Source: Stratiolaelaps scimitus
Lineage: Eukaryota > Arthropoda > Arachnida > Mesostigmata > Laelapidae
Direction: 5' to 3'
DNA length: 64,000 nt
NCBI GenBank assembly: GCA_019614645.1
Contig: JABWDB010000034.1
Location: 496,001-560,000, forward strand
The notes beneath the pieces were generated by a model. The model had not been told where the DNA came from, did not search any database, and saw only the letters and a program-made list of their open reading frames with translations. The position numbers and the translations under genes are program-made. The stretch's first letter is position 1, and each line of letters starts with the position of its first letter. Positions 42,034 to 51,739 of the stretch are shown one piece after another.

Positions 42034-43730
42034 GGGCTGGCATGCACGATTGTTTTCCACTAGTTCCTACCTTGTACGCTGTGATGACGAGCTTGAATCC
42101 GTTCTTCTGCTGACTATAGCTGTCTGTAGTGTACTTGAGCGTCACATAGTTGCTTTGCGTAAAGATCGTGCCCACATCGGCTCGCGTACTCCGACACGAG
42201 AGATCCACCTGTTATTTTGTTGTTTGAACATCAAGAAAATATAAAGATGAAAGAGAATAAGATCAATTGTGTCAATATATAGATATATATATGTGTTTTT
42301 TTTTTGAAAAAGTTGTATTATACCAAGGGTTTAACCAATCCACCTGCACAATTGCGATGCATCATAGTTCCACATGGCCTCGGCCTGACATCCAAATATC
42401 CCTAACTGCTCCGATCATTATTGTATATCTACATCCTGTTCAACTGATCGATCATATTCTAAATGTTCTCACATTTAACGGTGATAGATTTAGGATCTGT
42501 CATTTGGATCAAAGCCAATTATCGAACATGACCTAGTGCCTGGACGACAGTGATTCACGGCACATCACCAAGTAGAATACATCTGGTCGATCCCGCGGAG
42601 ATATCAGCAACAAGCACTTTGTGCATAGTCACCGAATTGCGCAAACCCCCTGGAAAATCACACGGCTCCAAATCCCATCCTGCGCAAGATCATCAGTAGT
42701 AGCCCAGGAGTCGAGCCTCTTTAGCTACCCCCTGCTTGTGGGAACGGCCACCTCCGTTTTTTGACTGCTAACCGTGTACAGTATAGGGACATGAACGGAT
42801 CGCCCGAAGCCTCAGCGCAAGCTAACGGTGAATGCGTGTTCTCGTAGCTAGCTGGCTTTGTCCTTGTGGGAGGCCTCTGCACCGCTCTGTAGCACAGCAT
42901 CAAGGACCTATCATATCGGCCTGGCAGGCCACTACCCCTATTCTCTTTCGTAGTAGAAAAAAAAATCAAAAAAAGACCCCGAGGTTAAGCTTGTGCCTTG
43001 TTTGTACAAACTTTTTTCTTGCTAATGGCGTGCGCTCCGTCAAAGATGATGAGATGGTCATTGCAGTCTAGCGCCAGCTTCTCAAAGCGCAGCATGAACC
43101 GCTGTAGTATGGAGTCTGTTTGAAAGGTGATGACACAGTCGAGGTCATTCTCGCTCTCCGACGATAGGACTGCGCCATGGATCACCTTGTACTGTGGATA
43201 TGTACGTTCGCCTACACACAACGTTGAAATGTGAACTGAAAAGCAGCATCAGAAACGAACAAACACGAGGAACAGGTTAGTCATTACGCGTCTCCATTTG
43301 TACTATCAACGCATATATCTACTGGACACTAGTAGTAGTAGTGACAAGCTAATCACTAACGCCGATGCTGAATGGTAGATACATATGATTAGTTACGTCG
43401 ATCAGGAAATGAAGGCGAACGGAGCCATTGAAAGTACAAGCGTTGCAAACAAATTCAATTAAGACACTGTTCGTGAGGTCATCAATGTGGAACTCGCGCT
43501 GTGCAAGTAATCCAATGGTATCGAAGCGGGGTGGCTGGTACCAGAATACGCCTTTTTTTGATTGTTCTTGATGGTTTCGTAGATGATTTTTGAAGCATAA
43601 AAGACACACGCACACACACTTAATAATAATAATCATGGTAATAATAATAATAGTAATAATAACAAGTGGTACCTAACGATAGAGAAAATGATTGAATTAG
43701 AGGTATTACCTTAATGAGGGTGTGTTTCTT

Positions 43731-43761
<31 letters not shown>

Positions 43762-46700
43762 ACTCAAATAGTATAGCAGGTTGCTATTTCGGCAGCTCAC
43801 AACGTGATGCTCGCACAATTATCTCATTGGATGACCAATGTTATTAATAGTTGTGGGGCCATGTATTCATCGCCAATGAAGAAAAATGTGCTAATTAACA
43901 TGTGTGATCCTTCCGGAGATACGAACAACGTAAACGCTCCCGCTTTGGCACAATTTCGCTCTCACGATACATTATGGGAGCACTGACTTGATGTTCTCAG
44001 TACACTCGAGCTAGCTGTGCAAAGGTCGCGTATTTTTTAATTCATGCTTTAAATAAACCTGCTCACAGTATCGGCGACGCGCTCACACTTAAAACATTGC
44101 AAAAATTGCAGTTCCTTTAATAAACCGATAAAGCTTTATCTTTTAATGATTAGACGTATATATTTGCCGTTCAGGACAGGTCATTTATGTCAAGGTAAGG
44201 ATATTGACAACCCATGAGAAAAAGGTACATGTCGCCGTTGGTTCATTCAACCATTTACTACGTCAGCCGAAGGCGACAGGCTTCTTGTCAGGACATCAAG
44301 CAAGATTTTATCTGTTGCTGAGCTATCGTTCTTCTTGATACCAACATGGCCCCAAGTCCTAATTTGCAGGCCGCAGTTGATTTATAATATAATCGCCTTT
44401 CTCGTTGAAAACTTGAGCCACCTGTTCGCTTCGAATTTTCGAAAAAATCTACCGGTAGTATGTCCGTTCCAAATTTTGGACTAACATGTACAGCCATGAT
44501 CGTGGGCGGAATACAATCAGGTTGCATCAATATTTCCACATTCAGCTGGTCTGTCCAGCTAATCCATCAGAAGCCCTACATGATCTTGCGAGAAATATAC
44601 GACGTAATGTGAACCAGACAAGCATGGTTTTTTTACGGCTGCCGGTGAAAGGGTTGATACATCGCCCCATAAGCGGTACAGTGGCGAATACTCTCCAAAT
44701 CGAATGGTTCGCAAGGGATACAATCGTTCAGGTACACAATCGTTCTCACTGCGATATCCTGTCGCAATTCTGTTCTTATTTAGAGGACTCATGTTAAGAG
44801 AGGAGATACAGTAGACATGACAATTGGAAAAAAAGACACTGAAGATACTATAACAACAGCTATTCCTCAAGGTATACTTCTCCCAGTTGCTTAATCAAGT
44901 GCCTTGATGAGGCACCCGATTAGATCGGTTATCGTCTGTGCCGCAGTGATACGCATAGAGGGCAAAAAAAAACCGCATTTCATCGCAAGAAGCAATAACA
45001 ACCGAAAAACAAACAAAACAAGACCCAATTTCAACGGATGAAGAGACGAAGATTCAGCTGTTCGCTGACACTTGTCCTCATCTCGAACGATGAATGCAAA
45101 GCGGCATTAATCCGCTGAACTCTGTTTATATTACGCACATTAAGACTAGTATCTAGCCTAAAATCGATACTATGCTATTATATCTGCTTCGTATAATCCA
45201 CGGATTACAACATAATCCTATCGCAGCGAGGCCTAGCTCGCCAGCTAACGGCTGCAAGAGCCAATCGTCCCTCGTCAATTGTCACCTCGCCGTACCCGTT
45301 ACAAATACGAGCGAGAACAGAAAACGCCACACCGATTTGGTGTCGATGCGATGTTTGCGAACACCTTTATGTCAAACACCTTTACTAACAACTTCAGCGT
45401 TGACATGCAATAACATATCATAGTAATAACAATCATAACAATAATTTATCAGACCCAGATTTCGTTGCCTCGTCACCATTCGGCTGCTCCTGAGAGCCAA
45501 TACGTCGATAGCCATCTAGTTAGCCAGCTATGCACGTCCACATAACACATGTATAGGCTAGATAAATATGAAGAAGTTGCTAAAATATCTGCTCTGTTTA
45601 CGCCTAGCCACCATGTATGCCCCCCGTTTGCTATCTAACGGACACGACACGATGAATCGATATCGTGCTCGCGAGCACTCTGCGAGAAAGCTAAAGAAGT
45701 CTTTCATTTCGGTAGCGGGCTAGCGTGATCAATTATTGAACTTTGCCACTTGGCACTGTTAATCAGCCGTCGCTGGTGCCCGGCCAGCGACCGGCTTCGT
45801 GTCCTATCCCAGCCTAGATGAACTGTTCCCTGAGACACACGGAGATAGTTTTAGGGGCCGCGGGTATAGTGAATGTATAGATAGAGAATGTGCGTGTATG
45901 TGTGTGCGCGCGTGTCTTTGTACGTAATGGAACCTCAGCACCACGATCAAATTGAAGCACGCCTCATTTTGCAGCCATCGTGACGGCGCGTGTATTCGCT
46001 GTCGAAATTAATTAAGAAGAGAAATACGTCGCCTACGTGATTCGAAAGATCGTGCGAGCAGTCAAATAACGAAGTGCAGATTTTGCACGTTACGTCTACT
46101 CTCTAGGCACTATTGGCTACTAAATATATCTTTTTTTTTTTTTTTTTAATATCACTCGAAAAGGCTGAAGACGCCGCTCACGAGATTCCCAGGAGGGATT
46201 TCTACAGTCTCTATCTTGTCAGCTACTCTAAGGTGTTGTTCTCTGTTGGCGCAATTCGCGCAGCGGCCTACCGTGAGTCGAATTATGCAATTTACATAAA
46301 TGATCAAAGATTACCTCGTTAGCTATAATTGGCACAGAGCAATCGGTCCAGGGCTGCGTTTCAATGATGATAGAGCCATTGGACGAAGCATTGCCCTGCC
46401 GCGGAATACGAATCGACGCTGGAAATTGGGCCAAGATGAGATAACGATCGATTAAATCAAAACTTGAACGAAAACAATGTCAAGTGGGAAATAGAGGTGC
46501 TCAATGACAAAACCCCAACATGATAGGGAGCTGTCTTTTCCAGCTGACGTTCAACATGGTCTTGTTGATTTTTGAGATCATTTATATGCCATCGTACCTT
46601 GTGAGCGCTAGCTAACCAACTGTGAGACGACAACAACAACCTGGGTTGTCACCGTTTTTTTTTAAAACCTAAACCCACGTCAACTACGACAACTTTTGAT

Positions 46701-48942
46701 GCAGTGACAGAGTGTAGCGAGTATTGCTATACAGCTGATATTTACTCTCCACTTTACTCTGTAATTACTATTATTAACAATTAATAACTAATAAATTTTC
46801 CAGGCTCACCCGCAGCCAACATTTAACTTAGTCCACGGAAGGACTGCTTTCGGCGTAAGGCTTCATAAGACGGACAACCCCTTGAAAATGCAAATGTGCA
46901 ACGGTTGGAATCGAACCCGTGTTCGAACCCGTCCTCCGATTGCAAGGCGCACACGAATGCACCACCAGGCCACCGGGCTCGACAAGAAATAATAGCTATT
47001 ATTGCTATAATGTACATTGATAGGTACAGTGATAAAGTGCACTCTCTCGTTAAGGTGAGATCGTTAAGGCCCTCCCGGCAAAAATATCTCTTCAACTCAG
47101 ACTACCCCCACCGCCATCCACCCCCCCGTAATAAATGTAATTGACCACATCATACCTTATAGACCATATAATGCCTTATAGAAAAAACACTACACCTTCC
47201 ACCTGTTCGAAGGACCTAGGCCGAACATCGGCCGTAGCTCCCTTCGGGAGTCTGTAAAAACAGTGAAAAGTTCTTGTTCATAATGATGAGGCGTCACCGA
47301 CGTTCCGTGCGTGTATTTCTTTCGCAATGGCGCAACGCATCGTTGCAGACGTTATCGGGCTATCGGGAGAGACTTCACTGCTCTGGCAGAGTGCGCGTTT
47401 TCACATTGGCTGATAGATAATGTTATGCAATTGTATGGGTTTGTGTGCCTTGAACTCCTGCCCAACCAGCCCATGCAGTTGTGAATTATGTGAGCGCACA
47501 ACACAATGAAAAGTTCAGCTATTACTAGACTACAATACACTCTAACCTTTACTCGATAATGGCGTACTTGAATTTAATTGAATTGTACACATTCAACATA
47601 TGCTTTGCAGAGCGACTGAACAACCGGAACATGGCCCGTTTTCTCGCAGCGGTATATGTATTCCCATACACTAGGGTATCAGTTGCAGTCTGGCCGGCCA
47701 ACTGATTACCCAACTGCCGACGACGGGCGAGTTCCTGTAGCGTTGACAGCCTCACGAAGAATGCTTGGTGATCTTAGATATCACAGTGGAGCCGCGTACA
47801 CAACAGTTCAACAAGGACATTGACAAGATTACATCTAATGAGTTGAACGAGACTCACCCAGAGAATATTCTATTCTCGACACACCAGACACACGGACACG
47901 CGCACACTATAGAGGCAAGCGTTGTCGTGGGAGGCCAACCTACACACGAGTGAGTGGTCGATGGCGTCACATCAATTTTGTCTATTTAATATATAATGGT
48001 AACGAGACGGAAAAAATAGGTTTTTCCTTAGAAACTAGATAGAAAAGGTTGACGTACCTTCACTTGGCTAAATGGGGGGGCCCATTGAGGAGCTGAATTT
48101 ATGCAATTTTAGCGCATCTCTTTTGTTTCAGACAGCGCTAGAACGCATAGCTAACAAACCTCGTAACTCATATATATTTAAAATAGGTCCCCACAGCGCC
48201 GAGAGAGCAGCGCGGGCTTTGCCCATTGCGGGGGGGGGGGGGGCTACTGGGTGACGGTTTTCAACGCGCATCCGAAACACACATATATACCTAAACATGT
48301 GCTATCATTTTTAAGTCGTGGTGATAGTAACGACAGTTGAAGCATTATTTTCTATTTATATTAGATTTTTATTCATCTAATGAACAGGACCCATATGACC
48401 ATAAACTCTCCGGTCGATATGGCTTCTGTTCGTTAGATGCGAGCATTTTATCGTAATGCTCGCATCTAACGAACAGGGAGCACAAACAGGTTGGCGCTTA
48501 GAGATTTTTGCAAAAGAAGACAATCTACGAGTTCTCTATTTTTTTTTGGTTCTCCATTTGTATTTCATGGATTCTGTATCATGTTCCCCTACTGGGCTGC
48601 AGTGTTTCCTTCTGTCGAGTTCGGTGGTGGCGTGATGCATCCGTGTGCTCCTTCAAGTACGAGGAGACACATAGGTACACGGGTTCGATTCCCCGACCCA
48701 CCGTTGCACGTCTCCTGTTTCAACGACGATCTACGACAATCAAATATGACGCTATACCGATCTGTCCATGGAAGGTAACCATTGCCGTCGTCTTCATGTT
48801 CGGCTCTTTGTAGATCGAGCATCGAGGTTCGGGAACGAGAAACGGAGCCGGAGAGATGACACAATTAGACATAATTCCCCTCTTGTTTCTTCAATCCAAT
48901 CTAAATCAGGCTGGAAATGAGTCGAATCTACATACTCGTTTA

Positions 48943-48986
<44 letters not shown>

Positions 48987-49861
48987 CAACCGACGGAGGA
49001 TCACAGGACCTCCGACAGGGCGAACAGTGTGTCTCGAAGTGATTCGCCAAAGGCAGAGATGAGAGGCGGTCACAGATGTGACAGGCAACCGAGCCCAACA
49101 CGTGGCGGGCTGCTGTCTCTCGGATCGCAGTTCCCTTTGACATCGTCATTCGAAGCCGGGGCTGGGAACTTAACTAGACCCACTCGGATGATCTTTCTTC
49201 AGACAGCCGCCATCATTGTGCCGGAGCGACACTCGGAACAACCCCATAATCCGACACAACGAAACAAATAGATTACACGACAGCGACAACGCTACGAGAT
49301 GAGTTAATGACAAGCGACCAAGAACATAATAAAATAACAGGTCGGGCTCCGGGAGGACAGCGCCATGCAGATGACGAGCTCGCAAGATTTGGAGGGAACA
49401 ATAATTCGCGAGTGTTTACACCGAATCCACAAGAAGGGTGTAAGAGCTTGTTTGTGATATGATAGGTCATTGTTGTACTCAGAATGTCGAATCGTCCCGT
49501 ACGTAAAATCCGGCACTGACATTTGTCGAGTTAATAAGCAAGGAATGAAGCAAAAATGACATTGTTACCGGCGGGCGATACTCGTCTATGAATTTCTCAT
49601 ACTTACTCACGAAAGGATACGTTCATAGAAAATCGTAGCAATCACGGAGGCACCCGCCGCCATTCGTTCTAGTTGCTACCTACAGGTTCTAATGTGTCTA
49701 ATGTGTCTCAACTTACAGTATCTGTTTCGATCTGCCATGGCGTGTTGCGGTAGCAATGTGCACAGCAGCGCCACAACGAAGCCCACGTTTAGGAGGGCCG
49801 CCGTCCGTAGCCGATGCACCCGTACGCGTAACGGTAATCGCAGCAGCACGCTAGCCATCAT
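36800..49861 (-). CDS. CUB + LDLa single-pass membrane protein, nine-exon gene
   Basis: Complete spliced model. Exons: 49861-49717, 46418-46315, 43498-43438, 43211-43012, 42208-42071, 38548-38398, 37920-37772, 37398-37288, 36928-36800. Every intron is GT-AG, all phases agree, and the sum is 1188 bp (395 residues plus stop). Predicted order: signal peptide 1-43 (Ala-Met-Ala before the cleavage point), a short linker with two N-glycosylation sequons (Asn58, Asn62), a CUB domain about 104-216 with the four usual cysteines, an LDL-receptor class A domain 228-265 with six cysteines and the acidic CDGVNHCGDGSDE calcium motif, a transmembrane helix about 274-303, and a Gly/Asn/Pro-rich cytosolic tail ending NWLV. 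The architecture is that of an invertebrate CUB/LDLa neuronal-type surface protein (Neto or lost-and-found like), probably binding ligands or auxiliary to a receptor. The family is recognised; the exact orthologue and ligand are not. The acceptors of exons 2 and 3 are the least certain. Confidence 0.82.
37288..37398 (-). CDS. CUB/LDLa gene exon 8: cytosolic tail, part 1
   Basis: 111 bp, phase 0/0, acceptor CACCAG and donor GCG|GTAAGG. Encodes a flexible, uncharged segment VALQNGRPLMNGPNGMMGPP followed by GLQNTTITPFGTFPGKA. Low in structure, with several Thr residues as possible phosphorylation sites. No known domain. Confidence 0.78.
37772..37920 (-). CDS. CUB/LDLa gene exon 7: transmembrane helix
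   Basis: 149 bp. Encodes a short extracellular stalk (DSSGHQ), about 30 hydrophobic residues rich in Ile, Leu, Phe and Cys (IMGIGVSVFLTLLLIAFTFC and on), then a Cys-Arg-Arg stop-transfer and QDYTPSQ. Type I topology follows from the upstream signal peptide. The acceptor is preceded by a long (CT)n run that serves as its polypyrimidine tract. Confidence 0.9.
37937..37997. repeat. (GA)n/(CT)n microsatellite next to an exon acceptor
   Basis: Nearly pure GA on plus, hence CT on the coding strand, ending about 20 bases before the acceptor of the transmembrane exon (37920). It forms the polypyrimidine tract of that acceptor. Confidence 0.9.
38168..38194. repeat. (CTG)n trinucleotide run
   Basis: Nine CTG units in the intron between exons 6 and 7 of the CUB/LDLa gene. 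Confidence 0.9.
38398..38548 (-). CDS. CUB/LDLa gene exon 6: LDL-receptor class A domain
   Basis: 151 bp, phase 0 in and phase 1 out (donor GTAAGT). A single complete LDLa repeat: six cysteines with spacing C-x4-C-x6-C-x6-C-x4-C-x12-C and the calcium cage in CDGVNHCGDGSDEDE. LDLa repeats bind Ca2+ and protein ligands outside the cell. Its position directly after a CUB domain and before the membrane helix is shared with Neto-type proteins. Confidence 0.92.
38712..38760. repeat. (TA)n microsatellite, interrupted
   Basis: Two TA runs separated by one phase break, in the intron between exons 5 and 6 of the CUB/LDLa gene. Confidence 0.9.
38815..39150. repeat. Structured, repeat-like block with tandem hairpins
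   Basis: Contains stem 38830-38838/38845-38853 (AGGTTTTCC / GGAAAACCT), stem 38875-38882/38896-38903 (ACTCACCA / TGGTGAGT), an A-run plus (TA)n, then TTGGGGAC...GTCCCCAA enclosing TCAGGCCGAGGCCTGA. GC and structure differ from the flanks, suggesting a retroposon piece rather than plain intron. Lies in the intron between exons 5 and 6. Family not recognised. Confidence 0.5.
42071..42208 (-). CDS. CUB/LDLa gene exon 5: second part of CUB domain
   Basis: 138 bp, phase 0/0. Begins VDLSC (fourth CUB cysteine) and runs to NGFKLVITAYK, the characteristic closing strand of CUB domains. The acceptor is AACAG and the donor AAG|GTAGGA. A (TA)n array lies about 40 bp into the downstream intron. Confidence 0.88.
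43012..43211 (-). CDS. CUB/LDLa gene exon 4: first part of CUB domain
   Basis: 200 bp. Contains the second and third CUB cysteines in DLDCVITFQT and LRFEKLALDCNDHLIIFDGA, a typical CUB beta-strand pattern with the Asp-rich calcium/ligand loop (LDCNDHL..FDG). The donor is GTTTGT after three Lys codons, a non-optimal but allowed site. Phase 0 to exon 5. Confidence 0.85.
43438..43498 (-). CDS. CUB/LDLa gene exon 3: micro-exon leading into CUB
   Basis: 61 bp, encoding REFHIDDLTNSVLIEFVCNA plus the first base of a Cys codon. The donor GTACTT is weak, but it is the one that gives the right phase and rebuilds the first conserved CUB cysteine (T|GC) with exon 4. An in-frame alternative acceptor at 43534 would add 12 residues. 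The acceptor used here has the better pyrimidine tract. Confidence 0.6.
44095..44152 (+). mobile_element. tRNA-derived SINE, family 2, 3' fragment C
   Basis: ATTGCAAAAATTGCAGTTCC followed by TTTAATAAACCGATAAAGCTTTATC. Matches the 3' half of the 62,345 copy (ATTGTAAAATTGCAGCTCCTTTAATAAACC). The tRNA-like half is lost. Confidence 0.45.
46315..46418 (-). CDS. CUB/LDLa gene exon 2: glycosylated linker
   Basis: 104 bp, phase 1 in and phase 0 out. The acceptor follows the pyrimidine-rich stretch before 46419; the donor is GAG|GTAATC. Encodes the stretch SIRIPRQGNASSNGS and on to PIIANE, with two overlapping-region Asn-X-Ser sequons. It lies between signal peptide and CUB domain. No recognised fold. 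A split codon with exon 1 gives Ser49. Confidence 0.65.
46797..46985 (-). mobile_element. tRNA-derived SINE, family 1, copy C (intron 2 of none; intron between exons 2 and 1)
   Basis: Longest well-kept partner of the 28.55 kb copy. On minus it reads a tRNA-like head (GGCCTGGTGGTGCATTCGTG), a B box (GGGTTCGATTCC), then a tRNA-unrelated body ending AGTCC..GCCAACATT (as read on plus, reversed order). It lies in the 3.3-kb intron between exons 1 and 2 of the CUB/LDLa gene, in the same orientation as the gene. Confidence 0.75.
48376..48476. repeat. Cluster of overlapping inverted repeats with a perfect 22-bp hairpin
   Basis: Arms 48426-48447 and 48455-48476 are perfectly complementary over 22 bp with a 7-base loop. 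The first of these arms can instead pair with 48376-48400, giving an imperfect stem of about 25 bp with 48412-48437. The motif TCTAAYGAACAG occurs three times (two direct, one inverted). Lies in intron 1 of the CUB/LDLa gene. Confidence 0.85.
48628..48716 (+). mobile_element. tRNA-derived SINE, family 1, copy E (opposite orientation)
   Basis: Plus-strand head: GGCGTGATGCATCCGTGTGC, then GAGACACATAGGTACACGGG and the B box GGGTTCGATTCC, followed by CCGTTGCAC. It is the reverse-complement arrangement of the copies at 28.6, 46.8 and 55.6 kb and truncated after the tRNA-like half. Lies in the first intron of the CUB/LDLa gene, antisense to it. Confidence 0.65.
48946..48981. repeat. (CT)n microsatellite
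   Basis: CT-rich run with one CG interruption at its start; intron 1 of the CUB/LDLa gene. Confidence 0.9.
49717..49861 (-). CDS. CUB/LDLa gene exon 1: start codon and signal peptide
   Basis: Starts with two tandem Met codons (49861-49856) and encodes 48 residues plus one base. An Arg-rich n-region (LRLPLRVRVHRLR) is followed by a hydrophobic core (about 21-38) and Ala-Met-Ala, a good signal-peptidase site after residue 43. It ends at a consensus donor (GTAAGT) in phase 1. The first Met is chosen because it opens the frame; the second is equally possible. Upstream sequence is GC-rich and probably 5' UTR. Confidence 0.75.
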
Positions 49862-50267
49862 TGCTGTGCTGGCTGTGCGAGCGACCGCCGACGATAACGG
49901 CGATGTTGGGTTTCGACGGCCGGCGTCCAAGTGGGACGGAGGTATAGCCACACGTGGGCCTTGTCGGGTTCCTCGGGAACCGGCGTTTGATTTGTACGTT
50001 CTTATCTCTCTCTCTCTGCCCAAGCCCCCGCCTTGATCGGTCTGTTCTCGTGCCGCAGGTTGTGGCTACACCGGCTTGTATCTGCCCTCGGTGGCTACGG
50101 CCTTCGCCGATGGACCGCGGCGACAAACAGGCGCAGACAGCCCGCGTTCCGATGTTTGGCGCCTGCCCGATGAAGATCACAACTGGTAAGAAGCACAGTC
50201 GAAGCACGCTTACTTCGGTACAGATGCACACAATTCAGTAGATTTGTATCCAATCGAACTATGGCAC

Positions 50268-50269
50268 TT

Positions 50270-50301
<32 letters not shown>

Positions 50302-50303
50302 TC

Positions 50304-50342
<39 letters not shown>
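50268..50342. repeat. (CT)n and (TA)n compound microsatellite
   Basis: CT run 50,270-50,295, then CACACTCTCTG, then TA run to 50,341. Upstream of the coding start of the CUB/LDLa gene. Confidence 0.9.
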
Positions 50343-50343
<1 letters not shown>

Positions 50344-50695
50344 CACTTTTCACTTCACTCTATACACAGCACCCTCCGCCTAGGTGTGTGCTTGTGTATG
50401 CTCCCCTTCACGACCGTACTTCATCGTGAAGTATCCCTCTGAAGATTTCCTCGACGACTTTTTCTCCACCGTTTTATAGACGAGTTGTTGCTTCCTTGTG
50501 CAGCAACGCCGTAGACCTCTCTGCCGCCCCCCCAACGCGACAACGTTGTCGACGAAAGAAAACGCCGTCGACCGGCGGAACAGCGATGTTCGGCACGTCC
50601 GGCGAGCTCAGCTCGTCGTGCAAGCCATGACACGCTTCCTGCCCCAATGGGCTTCAGTATCACTTTGCTGATGTAGGCATCGCCGCTGTATCTAA

Positions 50696-51079
50696 GCGGA
50701 CGCCAGCGATGATGACGAGGCTGACCGCAGTCTCTGCTCCAGAGGCCGGATCGTGGACACATGCGCTGGTTGCGACGGATGCCGGCGCGCACACAGATTC
50801 AGTGGCGGTGTGACGCAATGTACAGTATGTACTGGACTCTGCCACAAAGGCGGTCTGGGCCATGCTGGCCTGCCAGGCTCAGCTGAACTCCTCTACGATT
50901 CGGCTCTGATTCGACAGGGCAGTCACCTGGTTGGAATCGCTTGTTGTTGTTCTCCACGGTCTCGCTCGCTTCTTCTCTTTGTCACCTTTCGCGAGATCTG
51001 CTCTGATGTTAGCTTCGTGGTGACTCTGGAGAGGTTTTCGCCGCTGATGGGCTTAAAAGCAAGCGAAATATCGACGTAA
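50696..51079 (+). CDS. Candidate ORF with Cys pairs resembling a ZZ zinc finger
   Basis: Frame open from 50,696, ending at TAA 51,077-51,079. It contains TCAGCDGCRRAHRFSGGV, then TQCTVCTGLCHKGGLGH. The CDGC-x12-CTVC spacing and final His resemble a ZZ zinc finger, but the DLCxxC part is missing (CTGLCH instead). The rest is not recognised. No ATG opens the frame, so an upstream exon would be needed; CTGCTCCAG at 50,734-50,742 could be its acceptor. Likely chance or a relic. Confidence 0.18.
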   Translation, partial: ADASDDDEADRSLCSRGRIVDTCAGCDGCRRAHRFSGGVTQCTVCTGLCHKGGLGHAGLPGSAELLYDSALIRQGSHLVGIACCCSPRSRSLLLFVTFREICSDVSFVVTLERFSPLMGLKASEIST

Positions 51080-51109
51080 TAGTGTACTCATTGCACCCCC
51101 GTTTGAGTA

Positions 51110-51739
51110 ATGGGTATTTCGAGAGGGGTTAAAAAACAGAGCCCAAGTCGACAAGCGAGTTACCCGGACCCCGCCGGCGGCATGTGTCGCACGCTTGTTT
51201 TTATTAGCTCTGGTGGCACTCGACTGATGATAGCGATGATACAGCTTCCTGTGGGCGACACGTTCACACTGGACGAACGGCCCGTTTGGCCGATTGGCGG
51301 ACCGCTCAGCAATCGCATACGACCGAGATGGCGATCGTTGAGACTGAGCTGGATTGGGATTGCGACAGATACCTTGGTCTCTCTCGCTCGCGACGACCTT
51401 AATCGCACGTTAGTATTCTGTTGGCGAACTCTTCATTTTCACCTCAAAGACGTTGAAGCGTTACGGAGCCGGTCATCTGAAATCATCTATGATGATGATA
51501 ATCCGCTGCAAATGCCGCTTGTTTCACAACTACAAACACGGCACGATATGAGAGCAGCTGCCGTTGACACAGAGACACACGCGCGTTCCCTGCTGAACAG
51601 ATGCGACAGCAACAACCAGCCGACCCGCCAACCCGTAACGCGACTTGCTTGTCTCCTCGTCAACAGACGCCTCGCGCAAAGGCTGTGCCGACACCGTACA
51701 CCAACACAAGTCTCCCACTATGCCTTGGTCTCTCCGTGA
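51110..51739 (+). CDS. Long unidentified plus-strand ORF
   Basis: ATG-started, 209 codons, the longest non-repetitive frame in the right half. Includes MIQLPVGDTFTLDERPVWPI and HLKDVEALRSRSSEIIYDDD. It lies in the GC-rich region upstream of the CUB/LDLa gene, on the opposite strand. No domain is recognised, its last third is Arg/Thr-rich like chance frames, and an 82-codon minus frame overlaps it. A divergent gene or chance are both open. Confidence 0.2.
   Translation: MGISRGVKKQSPSRQASYPDPAGGMCRTLVFISSGGTRLMIAMIQLPVGDTFTLDERPVWPIGGPLSNRIRPRWRSLRLSWIGIATDTLVSLARDDLNRTLVFCWRTLHFHLKDVEALRSRSSEIIYDDDNPLQMPLVSQLQTRHDMRAAAVDTETHARSLLNRCDSNNQPTRQPVTRLACLLVNRRLAQRLCRHRTPTQVSHYALVSP

Noticed and set aside
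47549..47755. Minus ORF in the first intron of the CUB/LDLa gene
   Set aside because: Exons 1 and 2 already join in phase and frame; this frame has no suitable donor before its stop.
48946..48981. CRISPR-like or tandem coding repeat
   Set aside because: Pure dinucleotide repeat; the genome is eukaryotic and no spacer-repeat pattern exists anywhere in the window.
49304..49522. Minus ORFs (two frames) in the first intron
   Set aside because: Cys-containing but not CUB-like, no consistent acceptor/donor pair, and not needed for the in-phase model.
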